A stretch of DNA of 64,000 nt from Actinomadura hallensis. GTDB taxonomy: Bacteria; Actinomycetota; Actinomycetes; Streptosporangiales; Streptosporangiaceae. Each line of letters starts with the position of its first letter. Positions within the stretch are counted from its first letter, which is position 1. The stretch spans positions 2,232,001 through 2,296,000 of the forward strand of contig NZ_VFPO01000001.1 in assembly GCF_006716765.1 (NCBI RefSeq), read 5' to 3'. The position numbers and the translations under genes are program-made. Positions 1-9,187 of this stretch are shown piece by piece. Under the pieces are notes generated by a model. It was not told where the DNA came from and made no database searches. It was given only the letters and a program-made list of their open reading frames with translations.

Positions 1-1194
1 GGGCTGCGTGCGCTCCCGTCCGGCCAGGTCATGGGCGTCCCGTCCGACCTGCGGGCGCTGGCGGCCTCGCGGGTGCTGTCCCCGGCCGGGCTGGCGCGCG
101 TCCCGCTCGACCTCGTCCTGCCCGAGACGCCGCGCGGCGCCGACGTGTCCGTCGCCGACTACATCGGGGCCCGCCTCGGCCGCGAGGTCGTCGACCGCCT
201 CGTCGAGCCCCTGCTCGGCGGCGTGTACGCCGGGCTCGTCGAACGGCTCTCCTTCGACGCGACGATGCCGGCGGTCGCCGCCGCCGCGCGCTCCCACCGC
301 TCGCTGCTCAACGCCGCCCAGGGCGTCCGGGAAGCCGCGCCCAAGAACCCCGGCCCCGTCTTCACCACCCTGCCGGGCGGCCTCGGCACGCTCCCGCAAC
401 TGGTCGCCGACGACATCGCCGCCGCCGGCGGGACGGTCCGGACCGGCGCGACGGTCCGCGAGCTGCGCCGCCTCCCGGAGGGCTGGCGGCTCACCATCGG
501 CCCCACCCGCGACCCGGAGCACCTCGACGCCGACGCCGTCGTCGTCGCGGTCCCCGCCGCCCCCGCGGCCCGGCTCCTCAAGCCGGACGTCCCCGCCGCC
601 GCCCGCGAACTGGAGGGCATCGAGTACGCCAGCATGGCGATCGTCACGCTCGCCTACCGGGCCACCGCGTTCCCGCGGCTCCCCAAGGGCAGCGGCTACC
701 TCGTCCCCGCGGTGGAGAGCGCGCCCGAGCGCGGCGGCCGGGGGGTCAAGGCCGTCACGTTCAGCTCGGTAAAATGGCCTCACCTGCGCGACCGTGACCC
801 CGAGATCATCGCGGTGCGCTGCTCCATCGGGCGGTACGGCGAGGAGCACGCGCTGCAGCGGACCGACGCGGAGCTGACCGCCACCGCGATGGCCGAGCTC
901 GCCGCGACCTGCGGCGTCGCCGAGCTGCCCGCCGAGACCCGGGTGACCCGGTGGGGCGGCGGCCTGCCGCAGTACAACGTGGGCCACGCCGACCGCGTGG
1001 CCAGGGTGCGGTCCGCGATCGCCGGGCAGCCGGGGCTCGCGGTCGCGGGCGCCGCCTACGACGGCCTGGGAGTCCCCGCGTGCATCGCCTCCGCGCGCGC
1101 GGCGGCCACCCGGGTACTGGATCACCTGCGCAGCCGAGAAGGAGCAGACCATGACGCAGCCGGCGGGCAAGCCCAAGGCACGCGATCTCAATGA
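1..1194 (+). CDS. hemY: Coproporphyrinogen III / protoporphyrinogen oxidase (HemY/CgoX), 5'-truncated by the window
   Basis: The gene is open from the first base, so its start and FAD-binding N-terminus lie outside the window; 397 codons are present, and I infer that roughly 70-90 residues are missing. The visible part fits the FAD-dependent oxidase family: an [20 protein letters not shown] segment, a substrate-domain [11 protein letters not shown] stretch, and the C-terminal FAD-contact motif [14 protein letters not shown] near the end. In actinobacteria this enzyme oxidises coproporphyrinogen III to coproporphyrin III, although it has traditionally been called HemY or protoporphyrinogen oxidase. 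Its last 44 bases overlap hemQ in another frame, which indicates tight co-expression of the last heme steps. Confidence 0.93.
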   Translation, partial: GLRALPSGQVMGVPSDLRALAASRVLSPAGLARVPLDLVLPETPRGADVSVADYIGARLGREVVDRLVEPLLGGVYAGLVERLSFDATMPAVAAAARSHRSLLNAAQGVREAAPKNPGPVFTTLPGGLGTLPQLVADDIAAAGGTVRTGATVRELRRLPEGWRLTIGPTRDPEHLDADAVVVAVPAAPAARLLKPDVPAAARELEGIEYASMAIVTLAYRATAFPRLPKGSGYLVPAVESAPERGGRGVKAVTFSSVKWPHLRDRDPEIIAVRCSIGRYGEEHALQRTDAELTATAMAELAATCGVAELPAETRVTRWGGGLPQYNVGHADRVARVRSAIAGQPGLAVAGAAYDGLGVPACIASARAAATRVLDHLRSREGADHDAAGGQAQGTRSQ

Positions 1195-1852
1195 CGTCAT
1201 CCGCTACACCATGTGGTCCGTCTTCCGCGTGAAGGACCGGGACGCCCTCGGCGAGAAGGCCGCCGCCGAGGTCCAGGACCTCCTCGACCAGGCCGCCGAA
1301 AAGGACGTGACCACCCGCGGTTGCTACGACGTGGCCGGTCTGCGGGCCGACGCCGACTTCATGTTCTGGTGGCACGCGCCCACGACCGACGACCTCCAGG
1401 AGGTCTACCACCGGTTCCGCCGCACCGCCCTCGGCCGCGCCAGCGAACCCGTGTGGTCGCAGGTGGCGCTGCACCGCCCGGCGGAGTTCAACAAGAGCCA
1501 CATCCCCGCCTTCCTCGCCGGCGAGGAGCCCCGCGGGTTCGTGTGCGTCTACCCGTTCGTGCGCTCCTACGAGTGGTACCTGCTCCCCGACGAGGAGCGC
1601 CGCGCGATGCTCGCCGAACACGGCCGCATGGCCCGCGACTACCCCGACGTCCGCGCCAACACCGTCTCGGCGTTCGCGCTCGGCGACTACGAATGGATGC
1701 TGGCCTTCGAGGCCGACGAACTGCACCGCATCGTCGACCTCATGCGCCACCTGCGCGGTGCCAAGGCGCGCCTGCACACCCGCGAGGAGATCCCCTTCTA
1801 CACCGGCCGCCGCAAGCCCGTCAGCGAACTCGTGGCTGATTTGATTCAGTAA
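1151..1852 (+). CDS. hemQ: Coproheme decarboxylase HemQ/ChdC
   Basis: 233 residues, a chlorite-dismutase-fold protein of the actinobacterial HemQ type. It converts Fe-coproporphyrin III (coproheme) to heme b by two peroxide-dependent decarboxylations. Visible family marks are the N-terminal [13 protein letters not shown], the central [14 protein letters not shown] segment whose tyrosines include the expected catalytic one, and [12 protein letters not shown], whose His matches the expected proximal heme ligand. The C-terminus carries [11 protein letters not shown]. The start is the ATG at 1151, with a GAAGGAG ribosome site about 6 bases upstream, inside the end of hemY. The 44-base overlap suggests translational coupling. 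Residue roles are from family knowledge, not tested here. Confidence 0.95.
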   Translation: MTQPAGKPKARDLNDVIRYTMWSVFRVKDRDALGEKAAAEVQDLLDQAAEKDVTTRGCYDVAGLRADADFMFWWHAPTTDDLQEVYHRFRRTALGRASEPVWSQVALHRPAEFNKSHIPAFLAGEEPRGFVCVYPFVRSYEWYLLPDEERRAMLAEHGRMARDYPDVRANTVSAFALGDYEWMLAFEADELHRIVDLMRHLRGAKARLHTREEIPFYTGRRKPVSELVADLIQ

Positions 1853-2089
1853 CGGACCACTTCGCTCGCCTTACGGCTCGCTTCGTGACCGTTCCTGGTG
1901 CGAGCGCTGCATCGCTTCGCGATCAGAACGGTGGGGCTCGCCTCCGGCATCGCCCCACCGTTCTGGTAACGCGCTCGCGTGCGGGGTCGGTGTCGGTCGC
2001 AGGGCGCTGCGCTGCTGCATCTCCAGGTCGGTGCGCGCGGATCACTTTGTGATCTGCCGGCGGGGCTCGCCTTCGGCTTCGCCCTCGGG
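1853..2089. repeat. Intergenic region with three hairpins and TTCGCTCG-type low-complexity DNA
   Basis: No gene is visible here. The stretch is rich in short CTTCGCTCG/GCTTCGCG words. A perfect 14-base inverted repeat, CAGAACGGTGGGGC at 1924-1937 with its complement at 1952-1965, surrounds a 14-base loop. A second palindrome, GATCAC-ttt-GTGATC, lies at 2040-2054. A similar region with the same GCGATCAG-plus-hairpin layout occurs at 35932-36093, so this may be a dispersed REP-like element as well as a transcription stop for hemQ. Confidence 0.55.
1924..1965 (+). terminator. Stem-loop terminator candidate after hemQ
   Basis: A perfect 14-bp stem with a 14-nt loop lies 72 bases after the hemQ stop. 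It has no T-tract, as is common for actinobacterial terminators. It may equally be part of a repeat element. Confidence 0.5.
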
Positions 2090-2680
2090 CTAGTGGTGGA
2101 AGTACTGGCCGTCGGGGATGTGGCTGCGCTCCAGTTCGGAGTTGCGCTGTGCCATCTTCGCCCAGTCGTGGGGGAGGCTCACCGGCTTGAAGTCCTCCCC
2201 CTCGAGGGCATGGCGGAACTTCGCGTCCTGGACGGCGGTCGGGCCGAGAGCGGCGAACGCGGTCACCGTGCTCGACGCCGCGTCCCGCTTCAGCGCGGCC
2301 AGGCCGGTCGACGCGGAGGAGCCGGCGGTCGCGCGGAGCTCGCGCCGGGCGGCTCTGCCCTTGAGGGTGAGGCGGATGCGGCCGCGGACCCCGCGGCGGA
2401 CGAGCCCCCGCGCCGCCAGCGCGCCGGCCACGGAGGCGACCTCCGGCGAGTCCGCGACCGCCGACAGGACGCGGCCGAGGGGGAAACCGCTGTCGGGAAC
2501 CTCATCGAGGAGCGCGGCCTGGACGGCGTCGTCCGCGATGTGCTCCACGACGGTCACGCGGCGCGTCGCCTTGGAAACGCGCACGCGGCGCCGCTCGTAC
2601 AGGGCGAGCAGGGCGCACTGCGCGACTCTTTCCGGCCCGCCGCACAGAAGTGCGATCTTGTAGGGGGTGAACTCGGCCAT
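2090..2680 (-). CDS. TIGR04222-like domain protein
   Basis: 196 residues, soluble, function unknown. The N-terminal part (YKIALLCGGPERVAQCALLALYERRRVRV) resembles the opening of the TIGR04222 family, whose members often carry a membrane segment and a Cys-rich tail; neither is present here, so this would be a shortened version. The middle alternates helices and a winged-helix-like ALAARGLVRRG...LTLKGR segment. The start chosen is the ATG at 2680 because GGGAGCGTCA lies just upstream; an ATG at 2722 is also open. The gene stands alone between hemQ and msrB on the opposite strand. The family assignment is from memory of the motif and is moderate at best. Confidence 0.6.
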   Translation of the reverse strand: MAEFTPYKIALLCGGPERVAQCALLALYERRRVRVSKATRRVTVVEHIADDAVQAALLDEVPDSGFPLGRVLSAVADSPEVASVAGALAARGLVRRGVRGRIRLTLKGRAARRELRATAGSSASTGLAALKRDAASSTVTAFAALGPTAVQDAKFRHALEGEDFKPVSLPHDWAKMAQRNSELERSHIPDGQYFHH

Positions 2681-2774
2681 TGACGCTCCCGGGAGGTTGA
2701 CCGCGCGATGGGTGAGCGTCAATTGAACGTGTCAGGCCCCCGGATGGTTGCGTCCCCGGCCCCCGCCGCGGACG

Positions 2775-3176
2775 CTATTCGGCGGGTTCGAGGGTGAGCG
2801 CGATCGAGTTGATGCAGTAGCGGTCGTCGGTCGGCGTGTCGTAGCCCTCGCCGTGGAACACGTGCCCCAGGTGCGAGTCGCACACCGCGCAGCGGACCTC
2901 GGTGCGGACCATGCCGAGCGAGCGGTCCTCCACCAGGGTGACCTTCTCCGAGTCGGCCGGGGCGTAGAACGACGGCCACCCGCAGTGGCTCTCGAACTTG
3001 GTCTCCGAGCGGAACAGCTCCGTCCCGCAGGCGCGGCACCGGTACACGCCGACGGTCTTGGTGTCGTTGTACTCGCCGGTGAACGGCTTCTCGGTGCCCG
3101 CCTCCCGCAGCACGTGGAACTCTTCGGGGCTCAGCAGCGCCCGCCACTCTTCCTCGCTCTTGCGGATCTTCTCCAT
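2775..3176 (-). CDS. msrB: Peptide-methionine (R)-S-oxide reductase MsrB
   Basis: 133 residues, the usual size of a stand-alone MsrB, a cytosolic repair enzyme that reduces the R-epimer of methionine sulfoxide with thioredoxin as electron donor. Two CXXC zinc motifs are visible, CRAC at about residues 47-50 and CAVC at about 96-99. The catalytic Cys is in RYCINSIAL near residue 121, and CGWPSF near 65 may supply the resolving Cys. The start is the ATG at 3176; an in-frame ATG at 3212 would add 12 residues without family support. It is divergent from the polymerase gene at 3241. Confidence 0.95.
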   Translation of the reverse strand: MEKIRKSEEEWRALLSPEEFHVLREAGTEKPFTGEYNDTKTVGVYRCRACGTELFRSETKFESHCGWPSFYAPADSEKVTLVEDRSLGMVRTEVRCAVCDSHLGHVFHGEGYDTPTDDRYCINSIALTLEPAE

Positions 3177-3240
3177 GCCTTTGACGTTACCCGGTGGCCG
3201 CTCGCCCGGCACTGTCGTGCCCGTGGGTTAGCGTGCCGTC

Positions 3241-4323
3241 ATGGCCTCGCCCTTCATCGAGATCCCGGTCGGGGATCGGCTCGTCAAGGTGACCAATCCC
3301 GACAAGGTCTACTTTCCGGAGCACGGCTACACCAAGCGGCAGCTCGTGGAGTACTTCGTGGCGGTCGGCGAGGGGATCCTGCGCGCCACCCGCGACCGTC
3401 CGACCACGCTCGAGCGCTGGCCCGCGGGCGTGTTCGAGGGCGCCCGGATGGCCACCCGCGAGGACTACGCGCGCGGGCAGGCGGGCCTGGGCGCGGGCAA
3501 GTCCGACGCGTTCTACCAGAAGCGCGTCCCCAAGGGCGCGCCCGACTGGGTGCGGACCGTCCGGATCACGTTCCCCAGCGGCCGCTCCGCCGACGAGGTC
3601 TGCCCCACCGAGCCCGCCGTGATCGCCTGGGCCGCGAACCTCGGCACGCTCACGTTCCACCCGTGGCCCGTCCGCAGGGACGACGTCGACCATCCCGACG
3701 AGCTTCGCATCGACCTCGACCCGCAGCCCGGCACCGGTTTCCGCGACGCCGTCCGCGTCGCGCTCGGCCCCGCCCGCGAGGTGCTGGAGGAGATGGGCTG
3801 CACCGGCTACGTCAAGACGTCCGGCAAGGCCGGCGTGCACATCTACGTCCGCATCGAGCCGCGCTGGACGTTCACGGAGGTCCGCCGCGCCGCCCTCGCG
3901 TTCGGGCGCGAGGTGGAGCGCCGCGCCCCCTCCGAGGTCACCACCCGGTGGTGGAAGGAGGAGCGCGGCGAACAGATCTTCATCGACTACAACCAGAACG
4001 CCCGCGACAGGACGATCGCGTCGGCCTACAGCGTCCGCCCCGCCCCGCACGCCCCGGTCTCGGCGCCCGTGACCTGGGACGAGCTGCCCGACGTCGACCC
4101 CCGCGACTTCACCATCGCGACGATGCCCGCCCGGTTCGCCGAGCTGGGCGACGTGCACGCGTCCATCGACGACGAGGCGTTCTCCCTGGAGGGCCTGCTC
4201 GAGCTGGCCGACCGCGACGAGCGCGACCACGGCCTCGGCGACGCGCCGTATCCGCCGAACTATCCGAAGATGCCGGGGGAGCCCAAACGCGTCCAGCCGA
4301 GCAAGGACACCGACAGGCGCTGA
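3241..4323 (+). CDS. LigD-type polymerase/primase domain protein (non-homologous end-joining polymerase)
   Basis: 360 residues matching the stand-alone polymerase (PolDom, archaeo-eukaryotic primase superfamily) of bacterial LigD. Such enzymes add ribo- or deoxynucleotides and fill gaps at DNA ends. Catalytic acidic residues sit in ELRIDLDPQPG at about 155-163, the nucleotide-binding SGKAGVHIYV at about 195-204, and DYNQNARDRTIASAYSVR near 255-272. No ligase or phosphoesterase domain is fused. An ATP-dependent ligase is encoded separately 5 kb away at 9508-10599; no Ku gene is visible. Mycobacterial Prim-PolC/LigC pairs are a useful comparison. The ATG has no strong ribosome site and may be near-leaderless. 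Confidence 0.9.
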   Translation: MASPFIEIPVGDRLVKVTNPDKVYFPEHGYTKRQLVEYFVAVGEGILRATRDRPTTLERWPAGVFEGARMATREDYARGQAGLGAGKSDAFYQKRVPKGAPDWVRTVRITFPSGRSADEVCPTEPAVIAWAANLGTLTFHPWPVRRDDVDHPDELRIDLDPQPGTGFRDAVRVALGPAREVLEEMGCTGYVKTSGKAGVHIYVRIEPRWTFTEVRRAALAFGREVERRAPSEVTTRWWKEERGEQIFIDYNQNARDRTIASAYSVRPAPHAPVSAPVTWDELPDVDPRDFTIATMPARFAELGDVHASIDDEAFSLEGLLELADRDERDHGLGDAPYPPNYPKMPGEPKRVQPSKDTDRR

Positions 4324-4329
4324 CGGAAA

Positions 4330-4365
4330 GGGTCCGCCGCCCCCCCGGGGGAGGGCGGCGGACCC
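4330..4365. terminator. Bidirectional stem-loop terminator
   Basis: A perfect 13-bp inverted repeat, GGGTCCGCCGCCC at 4330-4342 with its complement at 4353-4365, encloses a 10-nt loop. It lies exactly between the stops of two convergent genes (4323 and 4374), so it can serve both. Confidence 0.8.
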
Positions 4366-4373
4366 TGGGGGAA

Positions 4374-6350
4374 TCAGCGGAACTCGCGTTCCTGGACGGG
4401 CAGCGTCACATCGGACGGGCCGCGCCAGGTCGTCCCCTGCTCCGGCGGGGCGATCATCGCGGACGGCTCGTCCGCCCCGGCGACCACGGGGATGCGGACC
4501 GAACTGCCGCGCAGGTCGACGGTCACCCGCGCGCCGGTCGGCGTCTCGGTGTTGTAGTCGGAGTCCGTCCCCGCCAGGATCAGCGCGAGGCGGTGGCCCT
4601 TCTTCACCACGTACTCCTGGCTGAGCGTCTCCCAGCGGACGTCGTAGTACCGGCCCGGCTTCAGCGGCGCGGGACGGCTCAGCGACCGGTGGTTCTGGAG
4701 GTCGATCCAGCCGCGGGCGACCACGTTCACCGGCGAGGTGACCGTCGTGACCTCCGTCTCCCGATAGCAGGCATCGTCGTCGGCGGTGCTCTCACCGTGG
4801 CAGGACTCGGTGTCCAGCGTGCGGATGCCGGAGCCCGGGCCGAGGTAGTCGACGCGGGTGTCCTCGCCGTAGTCGACGAGCAGCGCGGTGACGTTCGCCG
4901 TCGGCTTGTCCGCCTGCACGCGGATCCGCGCCTCCGGCGTGCCCGACAGCCGCCCGCTCCGCGGCAGCGGACCCGACACGAACGCGGTCCGGAACGGCTG
5001 CTCCGCCGTCGGGTCGCTGACCATCGCGCCCTCCGAGTACCCCTGGCCGCGGGGCCCCGGAGCGTCGGTGAACGCGGCCGTCGCGCCCTTCGGGGCGCGC
5101 TTGAGGCCGAGGACGCCGCCCTCGCCGGGCCGCAGCGTGATGTCGCGGGCGTCGGGCGACGGCCAGTCCGGCTGGGTGATCCACTGGTCGGGCCCGATCT
5201 CGATGTCGGCGCGGGGCTCCCGCATGACGTCGTTGCGGATCTTGTGGAGCTCGTGGTCGAACCACCGGTGCAGCGTCGCCACCCAGTGGTCGCGGCGGAA
5301 GTCGAACGGGTCGACGTGGCCCCGCTGCGTCAGCCACACCTTGCGCTGGACACCGCGCCGCGCGAGCGCCTTCCACCACTCGGCGAAGTGGTCGGCCTTC
5401 ACGTTGAGGTCGTTGACGGCGTGCACCGCGAACACGCTCGCCCGGACGCGGGAGGCCCGGGCGATCGTCCCCTCCCGGTAGTCGGCGGTCTTCCAGTACG
5501 CGTTGTAGTCGCCGGTCGCGTCGTCCTCGCCCTCGTCGAGCTCCGCCCGGACGGCGGCGCACTTCTCGGGCGGGTCGGTGTCGACGTAGCCGGCGAGCCA
5601 CGGCTGCTCGTCCGTCCAGTACTTCACGCCGTTCATGCGGCTGTAGTCGTACCAGCTGCTGATCGACGTGATGGGGACGATCGTCTCCAGCCCCCGGACG
5701 CCGGTCGCGGCGACGCCGTTGGCGAGCGTCCCGTCGTACGACTTGCCGATCATGGCGGTGCGGCCGGTGGACCAGGTCGCCTTCACGGGGGAGCCGTCCG
5801 CCCGGTACGCCTTCGCGCGGCCGTTCAGCCAGTCCACCACGGCCTTGCCGCCGAGGACGTCGGTCGGGCCGCCGCTCACCGGGCAGCCGTCCGAGCGGGT
5901 CGTCCCCACCATGTCGACGGCGAGGAACGCGTACCCGCGGGGGACGAAGTAGTTGTCGTAGTACAGCGGGAACTTCAGCGGGTTCCCGTCGGCGTCGTAG
6001 GTCTTGCGCTCGCTCTCGTTGCCGCGTCCCGCGTTGTCGTAGTACGGGCTCTCGTCCATGATCACCGGCACCTTGAGCCCGTTCTCGGTCTCCCTGGGCC
6101 TGATGATGTCCACGTTGACGAGGTCGCGCTTGCCGTCGCGGTCGCTGTCCACGCTCGACTCGACGTACACGTGCTCGCGGATCGCGTCCTTGTAGGAGAA
6201 GACCGGCTGGGTCACGCCGTCCTTCACCACGATCCGCGGCGACGTCCGCGCGAGCGCGGTCGCGCCGCCCCCGCCGGCCACCAGCGCCGCGCCGGTCAGC
6301 ACGGCCACCGTCATGGTCCGCCGGGTCCGTCTCAGGGGTCGCCTGGCCAA
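4374..6350 (-). CDS. Secreted X-Pro dipeptidyl-peptidase-like hydrolase (CocE/NonD, S15 family)
   Basis: 658 residues with an export signal. The start chosen is a TTG at 6350 because GGGAGGT lies 7 bases upstream; it gives an N-terminus ARRPLRRTRRTM followed by the hydrophobic VAVLTGAALVAGGGGATALA and a likely cut near ALA-RT. The arginine pairs make Tat or Sec export possible. The alpha/beta-hydrolase nucleophile motif GKSYDG is present, with a candidate Asp in HAVNDLNVKADH and His in RGHVDPF. The C-terminal half is the jelly-roll domain typical of the PepX/CocE group. Family members cleave Xaa-Pro dipeptides or act as esterases or acylases; the substrate cannot be told. Longer in-frame starts up to 6539 are open but would bury the signal peptide. 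Confidence 0.87.
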   Translation of the reverse strand: MARRPLRRTRRTMTVAVLTGAALVAGGGGATALARTSPRIVVKDGVTQPVFSYKDAIREHVYVESSVDSDRDGKRDLVNVDIIRPRETENGLKVPVIMDESPYYDNAGRGNESERKTYDADGNPLKFPLYYDNYFVPRGYAFLAVDMVGTTRSDGCPVSGGPTDVLGGKAVVDWLNGRAKAYRADGSPVKATWSTGRTAMIGKSYDGTLANGVAATGVRGLETIVPITSISSWYDYSRMNGVKYWTDEQPWLAGYVDTDPPEKCAAVRAELDEGEDDATGDYNAYWKTADYREGTIARASRVRASVFAVHAVNDLNVKADHFAEWWKALARRGVQRKVWLTQRGHVDPFDFRRDHWVATLHRWFDHELHKIRNDVMREPRADIEIGPDQWITQPDWPSPDARDITLRPGEGGVLGLKRAPKGATAAFTDAPGPRGQGYSEGAMVSDPTAEQPFRTAFVSGPLPRSGRLSGTPEARIRVQADKPTANVTALLVDYGEDTRVDYLGPGSGIRTLDTESCHGESTADDDACYRETEVTTVTSPVNVVARGWIDLQNHRSLSRPAPLKPGRYYDVRWETLSQEYVVKKGHRLALILAGTDSDYNTETPTGARVTVDLRGSSVRIPVVAGADEPSAMIAPPEQGTTWRGPSDVTLPVQEREFR

Positions 6351-6559
6351 CCCGCACACCTCCCGGGAATCGAAGATGATCTCTACGGAGGCACGCTTCC
6401 CGCCGGGGAGGGCGCGGTAAAGGGCGGTGCACGACGAACTCGCGCCGGATTTGGTCATCTCCTGCCGTTGAACCCGGACGTCCCGACCGAAATCGGCATC
6501 ACGACCTGTCCGCAGACGGTGCCGAGGGTGCGCCCGCACTTGCGGGGCACCCCCGCCGC

Positions 6560-6748
6560 ATGGGTTTGCACTACCGAAAATCGATCCGCCTGGGTCCGTT
6601 CCGCATCAACCTGTCCCGCAGGGGCGTCGGGCACAGCGTCGGAGGACGCGGCGCCCGCTACACCCGCTCGGCCGACGGCCGCCGCACCATGACCTTCCGC
6701 ATCCCCGGCACCGGCCTCTCCTGGCGCCGCCCCCTCCGCCGCCGCTAG
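6560..6748 (+). CDS. DUF4236 small basic protein
   Basis: 62 residues. It matches the DUF4236 pattern: RKSIRLGPFRINLSRRGVG, then a GGRGARYTRSADGRRT stretch, and IPGTGLSWRR at the end. Proteins of this family are short, basic, often duplicated in genomes, and of unknown function. It is divergent from the pepX-like gene. Its stop shares the four bases CTAG (6745-6748) with the stop of the convergent helR gene, so no base separates the two coding regions. Confidence 0.85.
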   Translation: MGLHYRKSIRLGPFRINLSRRGVGHSVGGRGARYTRSADGRRTMTFRIPGTGLSWRRPLRRR

Positions 6749-9174
6749 GGCCGCTCCAGCGACGACAACACCTCGGGGAGGTCGTTGTCGTGGACGATGG
6801 TGAGGCGGCGGGTGGCTCGGGTCAGGGCCACGTACAGGTCTTGGCCGCCCTTGGGGGACTCGGTGAGGATGCCGGACGGGTCGACGATGATGACGGAGTC
6901 GAACTCCAGGCCCTTGGCCTCCTCGGTGGTCAGGACGACCACGGGGGAGTCCAGCGCGTCCGGGGTGGCGCCCGCGGCCGCGTCCGGGAGGGAGCCCAGG
7001 ACGGCGGCGTGGCGGGCGGCGGAGGTGATGACGGCGAGGCGGCCCTCCTTGTACGCGCCGCCGATGTCGTCGTGGTCTCCGCCGGTGATGAGGGCCAGCT
7101 CCGAGCGGACCAGCGACGGCAGCTCCGTGACCGGCATCGCGACCGCGGTGGGCGGCGGGCCGTCGTCGCGGACGGGCTCGGGCGGCGTCTGGTCCGGCGC
7201 GACGGCCTTCAGCACGTCGGCGGCGACCCGCATGATCGCGGCCGGGGTGCGGTAGTTGATCATGAGTCGCTCCTCGCGCCAGCGGCCCGGGACGTAGCGG
7301 TCGAGCATCTGGCCCCAGGACGAGGCGCCGGCGGCGCTGCCGGTCTGGGCGATGTCGCCGACGACGGTGAGGGAGCGGGTCGGGACGCGGCGCATCACCG
7401 TGCGCCAGGCCATCTCCGACAGCTCCTGGGCCTCGTCCACGATCACGTGGCCGTACGCCCATTCGCGGTCGGCGAGGGCGCGCTGGGCGGTGGTGAGCGG
7501 AGGGCCGTCGTCGTGGTGGCGTTCGGCCAGCTCGGCGGCGGAGAGCAGGTCGGACGCGGACAGCCGCTCGGAGTGCTCCTGGTCGACGGTCTGGATGACC
7601 TCGCGGGCGTACAGTTCCTCCCGGGCGCGTTGGGCCTCGGCGGCGCGCCGGCGGGCCTTCTCGGCGGAGTCGTCCTTGCCGAGAAGCTCGGCGGCCTCGT
7701 CCAGGAGGGGGACGTCGGAGACGGTCCACGGAGCGCCCGCCGGGCGGTGGAGGGGCGTGCAGTCGATGCCCGCCTGTGCACCGGCGTGGGCGAGGGCGTC
7801 CGGATCGGCGTAGAAGTCGGTGAGGAACTGCTCGGGCGTCAGTTCGGGCCACAGTTCGTCGAGGGCGGACCGGACGGCGGGGTCCTGCCAGAGGGCTTCC
7901 TTGGCCAGGCGGAGGTCGGTTTCGTCCAGGAGGGGTTCGTCCGCCGCTTCGTCGATGAGTTCCTGGAGCCAGTCGGGCAGGCCGCCGTCCCTGGCCATCT
8001 CCTCCAGGGGCTCGTCCATGATGCGGTCGTACTGCTCAGCCCGGTTGATGGCGAGGGCCTCGAGCATGTCGTGGACGAAGCGGCGGCGCTGGACGTTGTG
8101 GGGGAGACGCAGGGCGCGGGCACGGTCGCGTATCTCTTCGCACTTGGCGGCGTCCACGACCAGGGTGAGGCCTTCGGTCTCGATGCGGAGGTCGCCCTCG
8201 GGAACGCGTTGCCGGGCGTGGACCGCCGCCTTCACCACGTCGGCCATCCGGAGGTCGCCCTTGATGACGGCGACCTCGGGGGTGTCGGTCGCCTTCGCCT
8301 TGAGGCCGGGGTAAAGCTCGCCGACCGTGGCCAGGGCGACGTCGGTCTCGCCCAGGCCGGGCAGCACCTGGTCGATGTAGCGCAGGAACGTGGCGTTCGG
8401 GCCCACGACGAGGACTCCGCGACGTTCGAGGACGTCCCGGTGCGTGTAGAGGAGGTACGCGGCCCTGTGGAGGGCGGCGACGGTCTTGCCGGTGCCCGGG
8501 CCGCCCTGCACGACGAGGACGCCGTGCAGGCCGGAGCGGATGACCTGGTCCTGTTCCTGCTGGATGGTGGCGACGACGTCGCTCATCCGCCCGGTCCGGC
8601 CGCGGCGGAGGGCGGCGAGCAGCGCGGCCTCGCCGACGACGCCGCGGCGCTGCGACTCGTCCAGGCCCTCCAGGTCGAAGACCTCGTCGTCCAGCCGGAC
8701 GACCTCGCGGTGCCGGAGGTGCAGGTGGCGGCGGCGCGCGAGGGTGCCGGGATCGCCGGGGGTGGCGGTGTAGAACGGGCGGGCCGCGGCCGCGCGCCAG
8801 TCGATCAGGATCGGCTCGCGGTTCTCGTCGCGGAGGCCGATGCGGCCGATGTAGAAGGTGTCGCCGGGACCGTCGGCGTCCGCCCGGTGGTCGATGCGCC
8901 CGAAGCACAGGCCGTGCTCGACGCCGGCGAGCACGGCGAGGCGCCGCGCCGCCTCCTCGGTGGCGACGGCGCTCTCCAGCCGGGCCTGGAACGCGCTGCC
9001 GCCGCCCGCTGCCGGGCCCTCGCGCAGCGCCGCCTCGGCCCGCTCCCGCTCGGCGTCCAGCCGCGCGTACACGCGGGACACGTACTCCTGCTCGGCGAGG
9101 AGCTCGGACCTGCCCGCCGTCGCCGCCGGGTCGTCGCGGCCGGGGTTGACAGCGTCTGCTTGACGGAGTCCCAT
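6745..9174 (-). CDS. helR: RNA polymerase-recycling motor ATPase HelR (HelD/UvrD-like)
   Basis: 809 residues, a superfamily-1 helicase-like ATPase of the HelD/HelR class. These bind RNA polymerase and lever it off DNA; HelR proteins can also displace rifamycins and give tolerance. An N-terminal coiled-coil-rich arm (LAEQEYVSRVYARLDAERER) precedes the motor. Walker A is GGPGTGKT near residue 225. Later motifs are VIVDEAQELS, GDIAQTGSA, MINYRTPAAI, EAKGLEFDSVIIVDP and VALTRATRRL. The ATG at 9174 follows a promoter with a palindrome at 9188-9201. Classing it as HelR rather than HelD or another UvrD-like protein rests on overall length and the N-terminal sequence and is likely but not certain. 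Confidence 0.85.
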   Translation of the reverse strand: MGLRQADAVNPGRDDPAATAGRSELLAEQEYVSRVYARLDAERERAEAALREGPAAGGGSAFQARLESAVATEEAARRLAVLAGVEHGLCFGRIDHRADADGPGDTFYIGRIGLRDENREPILIDWRAAAARPFYTATPGDPGTLARRRHLHLRHREVVRLDDEVFDLEGLDESQRRGVVGEAALLAALRRGRTGRMSDVVATIQQEQDQVIRSGLHGVLVVQGGPGTGKTVAALHRAAYLLYTHRDVLERRGVLVVGPNATFLRYIDQVLPGLGETDVALATVGELYPGLKAKATDTPEVAVIKGDLRMADVVKAAVHARQRVPEGDLRIETEGLTLVVDAAKCEEIRDRARALRLPHNVQRRRFVHDMLEALAINRAEQYDRIMDEPLEEMARDGGLPDWLQELIDEAADEPLLDETDLRLAKEALWQDPAVRSALDELWPELTPEQFLTDFYADPDALAHAGAQAGIDCTPLHRPAGAPWTVSDVPLLDEAAELLGKDDSAEKARRRAAEAQRAREELYAREVIQTVDQEHSERLSASDLLSAAELAERHHDDGPPLTTAQRALADREWAYGHVIVDEAQELSEMAWRTVMRRVPTRSLTVVGDIAQTGSAAGASSWGQMLDRYVPGRWREERLMINYRTPAAIMRVAADVLKAVAPDQTPPEPVRDDGPPPTAVAMPVTELPSLVRSELALITGGDHDDIGGAYKEGRLAVITSAARHAAVLGSLPDAAAGATPDALDSPVVVLTTEEAKGLEFDSVIIVDPSGILTESPKGGQDLYVALTRATRRLTIVHDNDLPEVLSSLERP

Positions 9175-9187
9175 GCTTCAGGTACAC

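Noticed and set aside
2748-6692. 1314-codon plus-strand open frame
   Set aside because: It is the antisense/alternate-frame shadow of msrB, the LigD-type polymerase and the pepX-like gene, each of which has clear motifs and ribosome sites.
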